A model generated the notes under the pieces. That model had not been told where the DNA came from. It ran no database searches and saw only the letters and a list, made by a program, of their open reading frames with translations. The position numbers were made by a program, and so were the translations under genes. From Trueperaceae bacterium (GTDB taxonomy: Bacteria; Deinococcota; Deinococci; Deinococcales; Trueperaceae), in assembly GCA_023954415.1 (NCBI GenBank), contig JAMLIB010000002.1:254599-318598 (forward strand): a stretch of 64,000 nt of DNA, given 5' to 3'. Positions within the stretch are counted from its first letter, which is position 1, and each line of letters begins with the position of its first letter. This document shows positions 33,609 to 42,387 of this stretch, one piece after another.

Positions 33609-35518
33609 ATCGCCTCCAGGTAGGTGTAGCCGACCAGCTCGCGGTCGTACAGCTCGAGGAACTCCTCGACCTCGTCCGTGTCGAGGACGCCCTCGGCGCG
33701 CAGCTCCTCGGCCTGGCGTTGGACGGCGGCGTGCAGCTCCGGGGTCTCGTACCCCATGTTGTGGATTACGCGGCGCGCCTTCTGCCCCTCGACGTACAGC
33801 TCGACGTGCGCGCCGTCCTTGCCGAGCCGCACGTGTGCCTCGTTCACGCGCCCGAAGAGGTTGTGGGCGTTCGCGAGCACGTCCTGGTACGCGCCGGTCA
33901 GGAAGACGCCGAGGTAGTAGGGCTGGCCTTGCACGAAGTCGTGGACCGGCAGCGTGGAGCGCACGTCGCGCAGGTCGATGAAGCGCTCGATCTTGCCGTC
34001 CGAGTCGCAGCTGATGTCCACCAGCGTAGCGTTGCGCGTGGGCCGCTCGGCGAGGCGCTGCAGCGGCACGATCGGGAAGAGCGTCTTGATGGCCCAATGG
34101 TCCGGCAGGCTCTGGAACAAGGAGAAGTTGACGACGTACTTGTCGGCGAGCATCTGCGGGAGGAGCTCGAACTCCTCCGGTACGTAGTCGAGGCCGGCGA
34201 CCACCTTGGCGACGCGCTCCAGGAGGCGGTTGTAGAGCTGCTCGAAGTGGGCCCGCTCCAGGAGGCTGAGGTAGCCGAGGTCGAAGAGGCTGTGCATGGT
34301 CTCCTTGTTGGAGACGGCCTCGTTGAAGACCTCGCGGTAGGTCTTGACGGTCACGGCCTTGTCGAGCTCCTGCATGTCGCGCAGGAGGGCGTGGACCTCG
34401 CCCGTGAGCGGCGGCAGGTCGACGCCCGTCCGGGTCGGCCCGATGGCGTCGACGACCGGCACGATCACGACGGAGTGGTGGGCCGTCAACGCCCTCCCGG
34501 ACTCCGTGACGATGACCGGGTGCGCCACCTCCCACTCCTGGCACGACTCCATGATGGTGTAGACCACCGTGTCGGCGTACTCGCGCAGGCCGTAGTTCGC
34601 CGAGGTGTAGTAGGTCGTCTTCGACCCGTCGTAGTCCACCGCCAGGCCGCCGCCGACGTCGAGGTACTTGACCCCGACGCCCATCTCGGCGAGCTCCACG
34701 TAGGCCTGGGCGGCCTCGCGCACGGCCGCGCGGATGCGCCTGATATCGGTCAGCTGGCTGCCCACATGGCAGTGCAGGAGCACGAGGCGGTGGCCGAGGC
34801 CCTCCGCCTGCACGCGCTGCGCCACGGTGATGAGCTCGGAGGCGGTGAGGCCGAACTTGGCGTCGTCGCCGCCGGACGCCTCCCACTGACCGCTGCCGCG
34901 CGCGTGCAGCTTGAAGCGCACGCCGAGCAGCGGCTCGACGCCGACCTCCTTGCTGATGCGCAGGACGCGCTCCAGCTCACCCGCCTTCTCAAGCGTGATG
35001 ATGACGTTGCGCCCGAGCTTGCGGCCCCAGAGGGCCAGGCGGATGAAGTCGTCGTCCTTGAAGCCGTTGCAGCAGATGAGCGCGTCGTCGTGCGTCTCGT
35101 GCGCGAGGCACAGGGCTAGCTCCGCCTTGCTCCCCGCTTCGAGGCCCGTGCGGTACTTGGCGCCGTACGACGCGATGGTCTCGACGACGACCCTGCGCTG
35201 GTTGACCTTGATCGGGAAGACGCCCTGGTAACGGTTCTGATACCCGGCCTCCGCTATGGCCGCGGCGAACGCTTCGTTGATGCGGTCCATGCGGTCCTCG
35301 AGGATGTCCGGGAAGCGCAGCACGATGGGCAGAGCGTGACCTTCCGCGAGGAGCCCATCCACGATCTTGGTGAGTGGGACCGCAGGCGAACCCTTCACCG
35401 ACACCGTGAGCTCGCCCCGTTTCGAGACCCCGAAGAACCCGCTCGACCACGCCTTGATGCTGTAGAGCTCGTCGGCGTCCGTGATGCTGAAACCTGGGTC
35501 GAGGGTGGGTCTGCTCAC
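33605..35518 (-). CDS. speA: Biosynthetic arginine decarboxylase
   Basis: A 637-residue PLP-dependent arginine decarboxylase (fold type III, alanine-racemase-like barrel), converting arginine to agmatine. The PLP lysine is Lys104 in FPIKVNQ. Other features are HCHVGSQLTDI, YLDVGGGLAVDYDGS and ISCDSDGKIERFID. Length matches SpeA. I chose GTG 35518 (MSRPTLDPGF) because GGAGG lies 7 bases upstream; the frame stays open upstream without a second ribosome site. The agmatine-using enzymes aguA and aguB lie 4.2 kb away across an accessory island. Confidence 0.95.
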   Translation of the reverse strand: MSRPTLDPGFSITDADELYSIKAWSSGFFGVSKRGELTVSVKGSPAVPLTKIVDGLLAEGHALPIVLRFPDILEDRMDRINEAFAAAIAEAGYQNRYQGVFPIKVNQRRVVVETIASYGAKYRTGLEAGSKAELALCLAHETHDDALICCNGFKDDDFIRLALWGRKLGRNVIITLEKAGELERVLRISKEVGVEPLLGVRFKLHARGSGQWEASGGDDAKFGLTASELITVAQRVQAEGLGHRLVLLHCHVGSQLTDIRRIRAAVREAAQAYVELAEMGVGVKYLDVGGGLAVDYDGSKTTYYTSANYGLREYADTVVYTIMESCQEWEVAHPVIVTESGRALTAHHSVVIVPVVDAIGPTRTGVDLPPLTGEVHALLRDMQELDKAVTVKTYREVFNEAVSNKETMHSLFDLGYLSLLERAHFEQLYNRLLERVAKVVAGLDYVPEEFELLPQMLADKYVVNFSLFQSLPDHWAIKTLFPIVPLQRLAERPTRNATLVDISCDSDGKIERFIDLRDVRSTLPVHDFVQGQPYYLGVFLTGAYQDVLANAHNLFGRVNEAHVRLGKDGAHVELYVEGQKARRVIHNMGYETPELHAAVQRQAEELRAEGVLDTDEVEEFLELYDRELVGYTYLEAM

Positions 35519-35739
35519 TTCTGGTCCTCCACTTGGCGGGTGCTCAGCCGTGCTGCTTTGGGCTACTCGGTCGGGGCGCGGCGCGGCCTGGCGCGCGGTT
35601 CGTTCAGGGCGCCCATACCGCCGGCGGGGCGGGCGCCTTGTCGAACGGATTACGCTAGCACTTCCCTGGGAAAGGTTGGGGCACGCAGGGCGGACCACCT
35701 AGCGCTGCAGGAGCGCCCTTGCTCCGCACGCATGCTCAC

Positions 35740-35777
35740 CACTATTGATAATTGCACCGGGAGGATTATCAGTAGTG
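35740..35777. repeat. AT-rich inverted repeat at the left edge of the accessory island
   Basis: CACTATTGATAAT (35740-35752) and ATTATCAGTAGTG (35765-35777) are complementary at 12 of 13 positions, with a 12-base loop. The surroundings are markedly richer in A and T than the rest of the window. It could be an element end, an operator or a terminator relic. Confidence 0.55.
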
Positions 35778-35829
35778 ATGATTACGAAGGTGATGGACGA
35801 TCCCAGCAAGGCTCTCGCGGAGGCGGTGC

Positions 35830-35997
35830 TCACCCCGGGGTTGCCCGGGCTCCGCGGCGGAGACAACGATGTCGGACCTTAAGGTCCGCGACGATCGGAT
35901 GGACCATGCCGATCGCCTCGAGGATGTCTTCTAGACGCAAGAGCCGGTTCGGCGGCAAGGCTCGCTGGCCGAGATCGAGCCGCATCGACTTACACAT
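35830..35997 (-). pseudogene. Possible HepT (DUF86) N-terminal fragment
   Basis: A 55-codon frame on the minus strand. Its part NRLLRLEDILEAIGMVHPIV resembles the start of HepT/HEPN toxins (typically LxDILEAIexI). The resemblance ends after about 40 residues and the frame stops at 35830, so if this is HepT it is truncated. It diverges from the DUF234 ATPase. Weak call, made on pattern alone. Confidence 0.3.
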
Positions 35998-36039
35998 CTA
36001 TGTGATAGCACACCAATGTGCAAGCACGCAGATGTGTAA
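35990..36039. promoter_or_regulatory. Operator-like nested inverted repeats upstream of the DUF234 ATPase
   Basis: An outer perfect inverted repeat, TTACACATCT (35990-35999) and AGATGTGTAA (36030-36039), encloses smaller palindromes TGTGATAGCACA and GTGCAAGCAC. The right arm overlaps the -10 box TAATAT, so a bound repressor would block the promoter. A related motif recurs at 38527-38545. Confidence 0.6.
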
Positions 36040-36042
36040 TAT
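36037..36042 (+). promoter_or_regulatory. -10 box, leaderless promoter of the DUF234 ATPase
   Basis: TAATAT, 5 bases before GTG 36048, overlapping the right arm of the inverted repeat. Confidence 0.55.
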
Positions 36043-36047
36043 AAGGC

Positions 36048-37505
36048 GTGGAGCACGAACCGCCTCGCCTGATCGACCGCCGGCGCGAACTGGCTCTGCT
36101 CGCCGAACTCCTTCAGCGGCCCGGCCCGAGCTTGGTCCTGGTCACGGGCCGTAGGCGGGTCGGGAAGACGTTCCTACTGGCCAACGCCTGGCCCTCCGAA
36201 GCTACGTTCCTGTTCACAGCCACGGAGACCACTCCAGACCAGAACCGCCGCCAGCTGATCCTCGATCTCGCAGCCTGGACCGGTTCAGATCTCCGCCCGG
36301 AGGACTACCCGACGTGGCGGTCGGTATCGGACCTGCTGTGGAGGGTTCGCGAGCGTCGGCCTCTGGCCATCGTGCTCGACGAGTTCCAGTACCTTGCGGA
36401 TGGCCCACGGGGCTTGGCCGAGGTGACCTCGGCCATCAACGCGACGTTGGAACGGCATGCCGTCGATCGACCCTTCGTCCTCGTCTTGAGCGGCTCCGCC
36501 GTGTCGACCATGGAAGGGCTCGCCAGTGGCGGGGCGCCCTTGTACGGCCGCCTCGCCATGCACCTGCGCCTAGAGCCCCTGTCTGCTTTCGATGCCGCCG
36601 AGTTCGTACCCGGCTGGACCCTACGAGACAAAGCGACCGGCTACGGCATCCTCGGAGGGACCCCCGCCTATTGGGCCGCGATGGACCCGAAGGAGGGTCC
36701 AGCCGAGAACGTGGCCCACCTACTTTTGGCACGCGAAGGCACCCTACGCCTCCAGCTCGACACGCTCCTGGCCCAAGAACGGGGTCTGCGTGACACATCG
36801 GCCTACAACGCCATAGTGAGGGCCGTAGCCGGCGGAGCTACCACCCGGCCTCGGATCGCGGATGCCAGCGGCCTGAGAGCCGATACTTCGCTTCTGCGGC
36901 GCCTGGGTCAGCTGGAGGAGATCGGGCTCCTCCGCACCGTCGAGGTCATCGAAACGCCCGCCAACGCCCCCACTCGTTACCGCTTGGCCGACCCCGCGCT
37001 GCGTTTCTTCCACGTGTTCGTCTCGCCGTACACCTCGCTGCTAGAGCGCTCCGACCCCCACCAGGTCTACGCCCAAGTAGTGGCACCCCGCCTCGACACG
37101 TTCATGGGCTTGGCCTTCGAGGACCTCGTCGCTCCAACGTACGAGCGGCTACGCGACCCGCGAGGGCTTCCCCTCGTCGAGCGCTGGTCCAGATGGGAAG
37201 GCCGCGACCGCAGCGGCCGGTCGCTTGAAGTCGACGTCGTCGCTCCCCTCGTCGACAAGCGCGTGATGACCGGGGCCGTCAAGTACTCTCGGACCCCGAT
37301 AGGACCCTCCGTCTTCTACGATCACCTCGCTGCGCTCCAGCGCGCCGCAGACGCAGGCTTGAAGTGGGCGCACCAAGCCATGAACGACGGGCCGTTGATC
37401 TTCATGTCGGCCACCGGGTTCACCGAACGCTTCGCCGCCGCAGCCAACGCTTACAAGGCGCCCGTCTTGGCCTGGTCGCTGCAAGAGGTCTACTCGGCGG
37501 TGTAG
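36048..37505 (+). CDS. Archaeal-type AAA ATPase with C-terminal DUF234 nuclease-like domain
   Basis: A 485-residue protein of the ATPase family often called archaeal ATPase/DUF234. The N-terminal AAA domain has Walker A GRRRVGKT (34-41) and Walker B IVLDEFQ (108-114), plus a sensor LSGSAVSTMEG. A winged-helix-like middle follows (LRADTSLLRRLGQLEEIGLL), then the DUF234 domain whose GLAFEDLVAPTYER and LEVDVVAPL...VKYS residues look like a restriction-endonuclease fold. The function of the family is not established; mobile-element or defence links have been suggested. GTG 36048 is supported by the adjacent -10 box. A decayed copy of its C-terminus lies 1.4 kb downstream. Confidence 0.85.
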   Translation: MEHEPPRLIDRRRELALLAELLQRPGPSLVLVTGRRRVGKTFLLANAWPSEATFLFTATETTPDQNRRQLILDLAAWTGSDLRPEDYPTWRSVSDLLWRVRERRPLAIVLDEFQYLADGPRGLAEVTSAINATLERHAVDRPFVLVLSGSAVSTMEGLASGGAPLYGRLAMHLRLEPLSAFDAAEFVPGWTLRDKATGYGILGGTPAYWAAMDPKEGPAENVAHLLLAREGTLRLQLDTLLAQERGLRDTSAYNAIVRAVAGGATTRPRIADASGLRADTSLLRRLGQLEEIGLLRTVEVIETPANAPTRYRLADPALRFFHVFVSPYTSLLERSDPHQVYAQVVAPRLDTFMGLAFEDLVAPTYERLRDPRGLPLVERWSRWEGRDRSGRSLEVDVVAPLVDKRVMTGAVKYSRTPIGPSVFYDHLAALQRAADAGLKWAHQAMNDGPLIFMSATGFTERFAAAANAYKAPVLAWSLQEVYSAV

Positions 37506-37579
37506 CAGGAAAGCCCTCTATCGAGGACCGTACCGCCCGACAGCGACCAAGTCGACCTTACATACAAGGCTGCAAACAG

Positions 37580-37690
37580 TTAGAGATCAGCCGCTTCGTC
37601 CACGATCTGGCGTAGGCGTGGCACCGAGGCCGGCAGGTTGCGAATAGCGGTCTCCCAGACGGTTTGCGCTTCGATACCGTCGTCCGCCGC
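37580..37690 (-). pseudogene. HepT (DUF86) C-terminal fragment
   Basis: On the minus strand the frame ending at TAA 37580 reads [20 protein letters not shown] and then [14 protein letters not shown], a convincing match to the C-terminal helix of HepT toxins (GxDxxxVWxTxxxDLPxL). Upstream the frame runs into the ABC ATPase coding region antisense and shows no HepT sequence, so only the last 35 or so residues survive. With the possible N-terminal piece at 35.9 kb it suggests a dismantled MntA/HepT-type module. Confidence 0.5.
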
Positions 37691-37716
37691 CAACCCCGTC
37701 GCACCACGCCACCTAC

Positions 37717-37722
37717 TAGCCT
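37717..37722 (+). promoter_or_regulatory. Possible -10 box of the orphan ABC ATPase
   Basis: TAGCCT, 5 bases before ATG 37728, fitting the leaderless spacing found elsewhere in the window. Confidence 0.35.
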
Positions 37723-37727
37723 TGAGC

Positions 37728-38465
37728 ATGCTCGCCGAGCACCGACCGGTGGTGGCCAAGACCGCCATCGAGCAGGCGCCAGTGATCGAGTTGGAGGGCC
37801 TCTCCAAGAGGTACGGCAGCGTCTCGGTCCTCAACGCCTTGAGCATGCGCGTGCCGGCAGGAGGGTACTTCGCGCTCGGCGGCGCCTCTGGTGCGGGCAA
37901 GACCACGCTACTCGGCATCCTCGGCCTGCTCGAGACCCCGACCGCGGGCGAGTACCGGTTCCACGGTGAGCCCACAAGCACGTTGAGCGACCGCCAGCTT
38001 TCGGAGCTGCGTAACCGCGCCTTCGGCTTCGTCTTCCAGCAGTTCTCGCTCGTCCCCAGCCTGAGCGCGTGGCAGAACGTTGCCCGACCCCTGACCTTCG
38101 CCGGCGTGCCGCGTCGCGAACATAGACGGCGAGCGCTGGAGTTGCTCGACCGTCTGGGGCTTGCCGCGCGGGCCGAGCACAAGCCCTCGCAGCTATCCGG
38201 CGGCGAGCAACAGCGTGTCGCCATAGCCCGCGCACTCATCAACGACCCCGAGGTCATCCTCGCCGACGAGCCGACGGGCAACCTGCCAAAAGAGCTGTGG
38301 GGTCAGGTCCTCGACATGCTCGAGACCGGCTGGAGGAACGGCAAGACCGTGATCGTGGTAACCCACGAACCCGCGGTGGCGGCAAGAGCGCAGCGAATAG
38401 TGCGGCTACGTGACGGTCGGCTCGAACGCGAGCGCGGCGAGGCAGTCAGCCCGCCCGTACGCTAG
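37728..38465 (+). CDS. Orphan ABC transporter ATP-binding protein (MacB/LolD-like)
   Basis: A 245-residue ABC ATPase of the MacB/LolD/FtsE type. Walker A is GASGAGKT (52-59), the Q-loop is in FQQFSLVPS, the signature [14 protein letters not shown] (156-169), Walker B VILADEP (176-182), and the switch His is in VVTHEPAVA. The D-loop reads NLPKEL where this family normally has NLD, so a conserved aspartate is replaced by proline. No permease (FtsX/MacB) gene is adjacent. With the decayed genes around it, the protein may be solitary or on its way to loss. The start at ATG 37728 is chosen by the -10 box; the frame is open upstream. Confidence 0.82.
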   Translation: MLAEHRPVVAKTAIEQAPVIELEGLSKRYGSVSVLNALSMRVPAGGYFALGGASGAGKTTLLGILGLLETPTAGEYRFHGEPTSTLSDRQLSELRNRAFGFVFQQFSLVPSLSAWQNVARPLTFAGVPRREHRRRALELLDRLGLAARAEHKPSQLSGGEQQRVAIARALINDPEVILADEPTGNLPKELWGQVLDMLETGWRNGKTVIVVTHEPAVAARAQRIVRLRDGRLERERGEAVSPPVR

Positions 38466-38526
38466 CGGACGATCTGATCCGGCCGAGCGAGAGCTAGGTC
38501 TCAACATAGAACCTAACGTGTGTGTC

Positions 38527-38545
38527 AGCACATGCATGTGCAGGC
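38527..38545. promoter_or_regulatory. Palindromic motif related to the DUF234 operator
   Basis: Contains the perfect 14-bp palindrome GCACATGCATGTGC (38528-38541). The pattern AGCACA-N3-ATGTGCA-R-GC is shared with 36007-36025, upstream of the intact DUF234 ATPase. Confidence 0.5.
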
Positions 38546-38599
38546 TAGGTCCTGGCGCACACCGCACCCACAGCTCGTGGACCGGCGAACGTGGGTTGG

Positions 38600-38705
38600 C
38601 CGATATCGCCTCCGCGACCGGCGCTAGCTGGAGGTCGACGTGGTCGCGCCACTCGTCGACGAACGGGTCGTGACTGGCGCCGGTCTCGACGTGGTCGCGC
38701 GAGGA
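38600..38705 (+). pseudogene. Remnant of a second DUF234 ATPase (C-terminal end)
   Basis: The frame reads LEVDVVAPLVDERVVTGAG, nearly identical to LEVDVVAPLVDKRVMTGAV of the intact ATPase (codons around 37226-37282). A TAG stop lies directly before the leucine, and CGCGACCGGCGC upstream matches the bases before the motif in the intact gene with a short deletion. The match fades after about 25 codons. Confidence 0.7.
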
Positions 38706-38764
38706 CGTTCACTCGGCGGATCAGACTCCGCCTCGCAGGATCAAAGCATGACGCGCTCTCCTGG

Positions 38765-38780
38765 TAATGCAAATGCATTA
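38765..38780. promoter_or_regulatory. Palindromic operator of the prlF-yhaV operon
   Basis: A perfect palindrome TAATGCA-AA-TGCATTA overlapping a TACGCT box (38779-38784), 25 bases before the antitoxin ATG. AbrB-type antitoxins commonly repress their own operon, so this is the likely site. Confidence 0.6.
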
Positions 38781-38805
38781 CGCTGGGCTCGAAAGGGAGG
38801 CCCCG

Positions 38806-39150
38806 ATGCCCCGCCAGAACTCTGCCGAAGTCTTGGTCGACGAATCGACGCTCACGAGCCGCGGGCAGACGACCATCCCCGCCCCCATCCGCAAGGCGCT
38901 CCGGCTCGGTCCCGCCGACAAGCTCCGTTTCTCTCTCAGGGCCGACAACACGGTCGTCCTGAGCCGCAGCCCCGAGGCCACCAGCCTCGACCCGGTGATC
39001 GGAGCGTTCCTAGATTTCATCGAGCGAGACGCCAGCGCCCGACCGGAACGTATCGGCATGATTCCAGATGATCTCATGGCAAGGGCTCGCGACCTCACAG
39101 CGGGAGTCGACGTGGACTTGGGCGCTCCGCTCGACCCCGAAGATGAATGA
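38806..39150 (+). CDS. prlF: Antitoxin PrlF (AbrB/SpoVT family)
   Basis: A 114-residue swapped-hairpin AbrB-fold antitoxin. The DNA-binding segment STLTSRGQTTIPAPIRKALRL begins near residue 15. The C-terminal half (FLDFIERDASARPERIG) would bind and neutralise YhaV. GGGAGG (38795-38800) is 5 bases before ATG 38806, ruling out the longer frame from 38767. The stop overlaps the yhaV start (ATGA). A perfect palindrome upstream probably mediates autoregulation. Confidence 0.9.
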   Translation: MPRQNSAEVLVDESTLTSRGQTTIPAPIRKALRLGPADKLRFSLRADNTVVLSRSPEATSLDPVIGAFLDFIERDASARPERIGMIPDDLMARARDLTAGVDVDLGAPLDPEDE

Positions 39151-39647
39151 GCCGGGCCGCGGTCGAGCCGCTAGTAGTGGCGGGCTGGCGACTCTACGCT
39201 CATGACCTATTCCTCCGTCAGCTCGAGGACCTAGTAGAGGCGGTGGAAGCGGAGCGGTCACGCGACCCCGAGGGGTACGTGAGGAAGGGCTCGACGAAGC
39301 GGCTCGCTGCCATCGTCAAGCTCGCGTTCGAGGTCATACCCCAGGACCCTACTCGACCTGAATACCGTCTAGGCAGCACGCTAGGGCTCAGGCCCAAGCA
39401 CTGGTTCCGCGCCAAGTTCTTCCAGCAATACCGGCTCTTCTTCCGCTTCAGCGTGCAGGAGAGAGCGATAGTGTTCGTCTGGGTCAACGACGAGGGAACC
39501 AAACGCTCTTACGACTCGAGAGCCTACGCCTACCGTACGTTCCGGAAGAGGCTCAAGAGCGGCAACCCACCTGACGACTGGGACGAACTCGTTCGCAACG
39601 TAGAGCAGAACACCGAGCGCTTCCGCAGAGCAGCAGGAGGGCGCTGA
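39147..39647 (+). CDS. yhaV: Toxin YhaV (ribosome-dependent RNase family)
   Basis: A 166-residue YhaV toxin, a RelE-superfamily mRNA interferase. Highly conserved stretches are seen: GWRLYAHDLFLRQLEDLVEA, TKRLAAIVKLAFEVIPQDPT, KHWFRAKFFQQYRLFFRF, VFVWVNDE and NPPDDWDELV. Length is full, with no frameshift. It overlaps prlF by 4 bases, the normal antitoxin-toxin order. It forms the right part of the accessory island between speA and aguA. Confidence 0.92.
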   Translation: MSRAAVEPLVVAGWRLYAHDLFLRQLEDLVEAVEAERSRDPEGYVRKGSTKRLAAIVKLAFEVIPQDPTRPEYRLGSTLGLRPKHWFRAKFFQQYRLFFRFSVQERAIVFVWVNDEGTKRSYDSRAYAYRTFRKRLKSGNPPDDWDELVRNVEQNTERFRRAAGGR

Positions 39648-39752
39648 CCGGAGGCCGGCTCCTTGCCCGGTCATCCGCCCGAACCCGCACGTAGCCAACA
39701 AAGCGTCCCCCGACCAGCGCGCACCGTCGCTCCGGCCTAAACTGGCACAAGC

Positions 39753-40899
39753 ATGTCCACGACCCCGTACCCCACCCCAGCCTCGCTGGGCTACCGCATG
39801 CCCCCGGAGTGGGCACCCCACGCCGCCACCTGGACGTCATGGCCGTTCGACGACGTCCTCTGGGTCGGCCAACTGGAAGGCGTGCGGCGCGAGTTCGCCG
39901 ACCTCGTCGCCACCATCGCGCGCTTCGAACCCGTGAACCTCAACGTGCGCGACGACGAGGCGGAGAAGGACGCAAGGGCGCGCATCGAGCAGGCCGCGGC
40001 CGCGCTCCACGGCGAGCAGGCCGGATCCGTCCTCGCCAACGTCCGCTACCACCGCCTGCCCCTCAACGACGTGTGGTTCAGGGACAACGGGCCGCTCTTC
40101 GTGCGGCGCGCCCAGGCCGCCGCGAGCACCGGCTCGAGCACCGCGGGAACGACCGGAAGCGCCGCCGCGGGAGCCGGCCACGTCGCCATGACCGACTGGT
40201 CCTTCAACGCCTGGGGCAAGAAGTACGCCCCCTGGTCGGACGACGACCGCGCGCCCGCCACGCTCGCCGCGCGCCTCGGCATGCGCCGGTTCGTCGCGCC
40301 CGCCGTCATGGAGGGCGGCTCTCTCGAACTGAACGGCCACGGCGTGTGCCTCACGACGCGCTCGTGCCTCCTGGAGCCGAACCGGAACCCGGACCTCGGC
40401 CCCGCGGACCTGGAGCTGCTGCTCCGCGACTACCTCGGCATCACGCAGCTCGTGTGGTTGGAGGAGGGCCTCGAGGGGGACCATACGGACGGCCACATCG
40501 ACACGATCGTGCGCTTCACGGACGACGGCACGATTGTGTGCGCCGTCGAGCCGCGCGCGGACGACCCCAACCACGCCACGATGGCGCGCAACCTGGAGCA
40601 GCTCCGGAGCCTGCGCACGCCGGCAGGCGCGCCGTACCGGGTCGTCGAGCTCCCCCTCCCGCTCAAGCGCATGGAGCTGGAGGGCGAGCGCCTTCCGCCC
40701 ACCTACGCCAACTTCTACGTCGGCAACGGCTTCGTCGTCGTGCCGCAGTACGGCGACGCGAACGACGAGCAGGCCCTGGCGATCCTGCGGCCGCTCTTCC
40801 CCGGCCGCGAGGTCATCGGCCTCAGCGCCGTCAGCCTCATAACGGGCGGCGGCGCCTTCCACTGCGTCACGCAGCAACAGCCCCTAGGAGAGGTCGAAC

Positions 40900-40907
<8 letters not shown>
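39753..40907 (+). CDS. aguA: Agmatine deiminase
   Basis: A 384-residue agmatine iminohydrolase (guanidino-modifying fold), making N-carbamoylputrescine. Seen are MPPEWAPHAATWTSWP, the active-site DVWFRDNGP, EGGSLELNG, DHTDGHIDT, and the catalytic cysteine in GGGAFHCVTQQQP (Cys371). Residues about 125-145 are a low-complexity insert (AAASTGSSTAGTTGSAAAGA) not typical of the family. A TAAACT box lies 9 bases before the ATG. The gene overlaps aguB by 8 bases. Confidence 0.95.
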
Positions 40908-41781
<874 letters not shown>

Positions 41782-41866
41782 CCGTAGGCGGCCCACCGCC
41801 GTTCCGGGTGCCAAGCCAGGCGCCCTACTGAGCTCCTCTACCGCCTGGGTGGAGAGTTCCTGGTTG

Positions 41867-41897
41867 AAAAAGGATCGCTCGCGCCTTGTTAGCGACC
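41867..41897 (-). terminator. Rho-independent terminator of the vapBC operon
   Basis: On the minus strand GGTCGCT and AGCGATCC pair (one bulged base) around an 11-base loop and are followed by five T residues. It lies 26 bases beyond the vapC stop. Confidence 0.65.
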
Positions 41898-41922
41898 CTG
41901 GTTCTCGTCCTGCTGCCTACGC

Positions 41923-42387
41923 TCAACCAGGGGGAGCGGGCGGTACATCCGTCGCGAAAGGGTCGACCATGAGGACGCCATCCATCTCTGCGCCCGATGC
42001 CATGTCTTGTGTCAGGAGGGCCGGTATCTGATTGAGCCTCGCCACAGCCCACATCTGGGCATCGAAGAACGAGAGCTTGTGCCGACTCACGCCCCGTAGG
42101 GCCTCGGCGACGATGGCAGGCGTAACCGGGAAGACGTAGAAAGCGCGCGCCAGCGACTGAACGTGCTCCAGGGCATCATCAGGGTGCCAACGTGGCGTCA
42201 GGCGACCGAGGCAGACCCGAGCGACCTCGGTGAGTGCCTGGGTCGAGAGGGCGCCTGCACCCGTAGCGATCAGGTAGTCGAGCCAAGCCACGGCTCGCGC
42301 GCGCTCGTGAGGTCTCGACCCGTCCAAGGCGTACACGAGGACGTTGGTATCTATCAGGTAATCGGGTACACGCTTAGCGGTCACCAT
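41923..42387 (-). CDS. vapC: PIN-domain toxin VapC
   Basis: A 154-residue PIN-domain ribonuclease. Acidic active-site residues are in YLIDTNVLVYALD (Asp13), in the central STQALTEVARV (Glu), and in KLSFFDAQMWAVAR (Asp), with a fourth near LLTQDM. Such toxins usually cleave tRNA or rRNA. It overlaps the upstream antitoxin by 14 bases and ends at a terminator, so the pair is an independent unit downstream of aguB in the opposite direction. Confidence 0.87.
   Translation of the reverse strand: MVTAKRVPDYLIDTNVLVYALDGSRPHERARAVAWLDYLIATGAGALSTQALTEVARVCLGRLTPRWHPDDALEHVQSLARAFYVFPVTPAIVAEALRGVSRHKLSFFDAQMWAVARLNQIPALLTQDMASGAEMDGVLMVDPFATDVPPAPPG

Noticed and set aside
33609-34886. Upstream extension of the Nudix reading frame
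   Set aside because: It overlaps speA in another frame. The Nudix fold is complete from the GTG at 33608.
35778-35882. 34-codon plus-strand ORF starting MITKVMDDPSKALAEAV
   Set aside because: No ribosome site, no recognisable similarity, and it overlaps the possible HepT fragment on the other strand.
36048-37505. Transposase or integrase in the accessory island
   Set aside because: The ATPase has Walker motifs and a DUF234 domain, with no DDE or tyrosine-recombinase signature; no insertion sequence with terminal repeats was seen.
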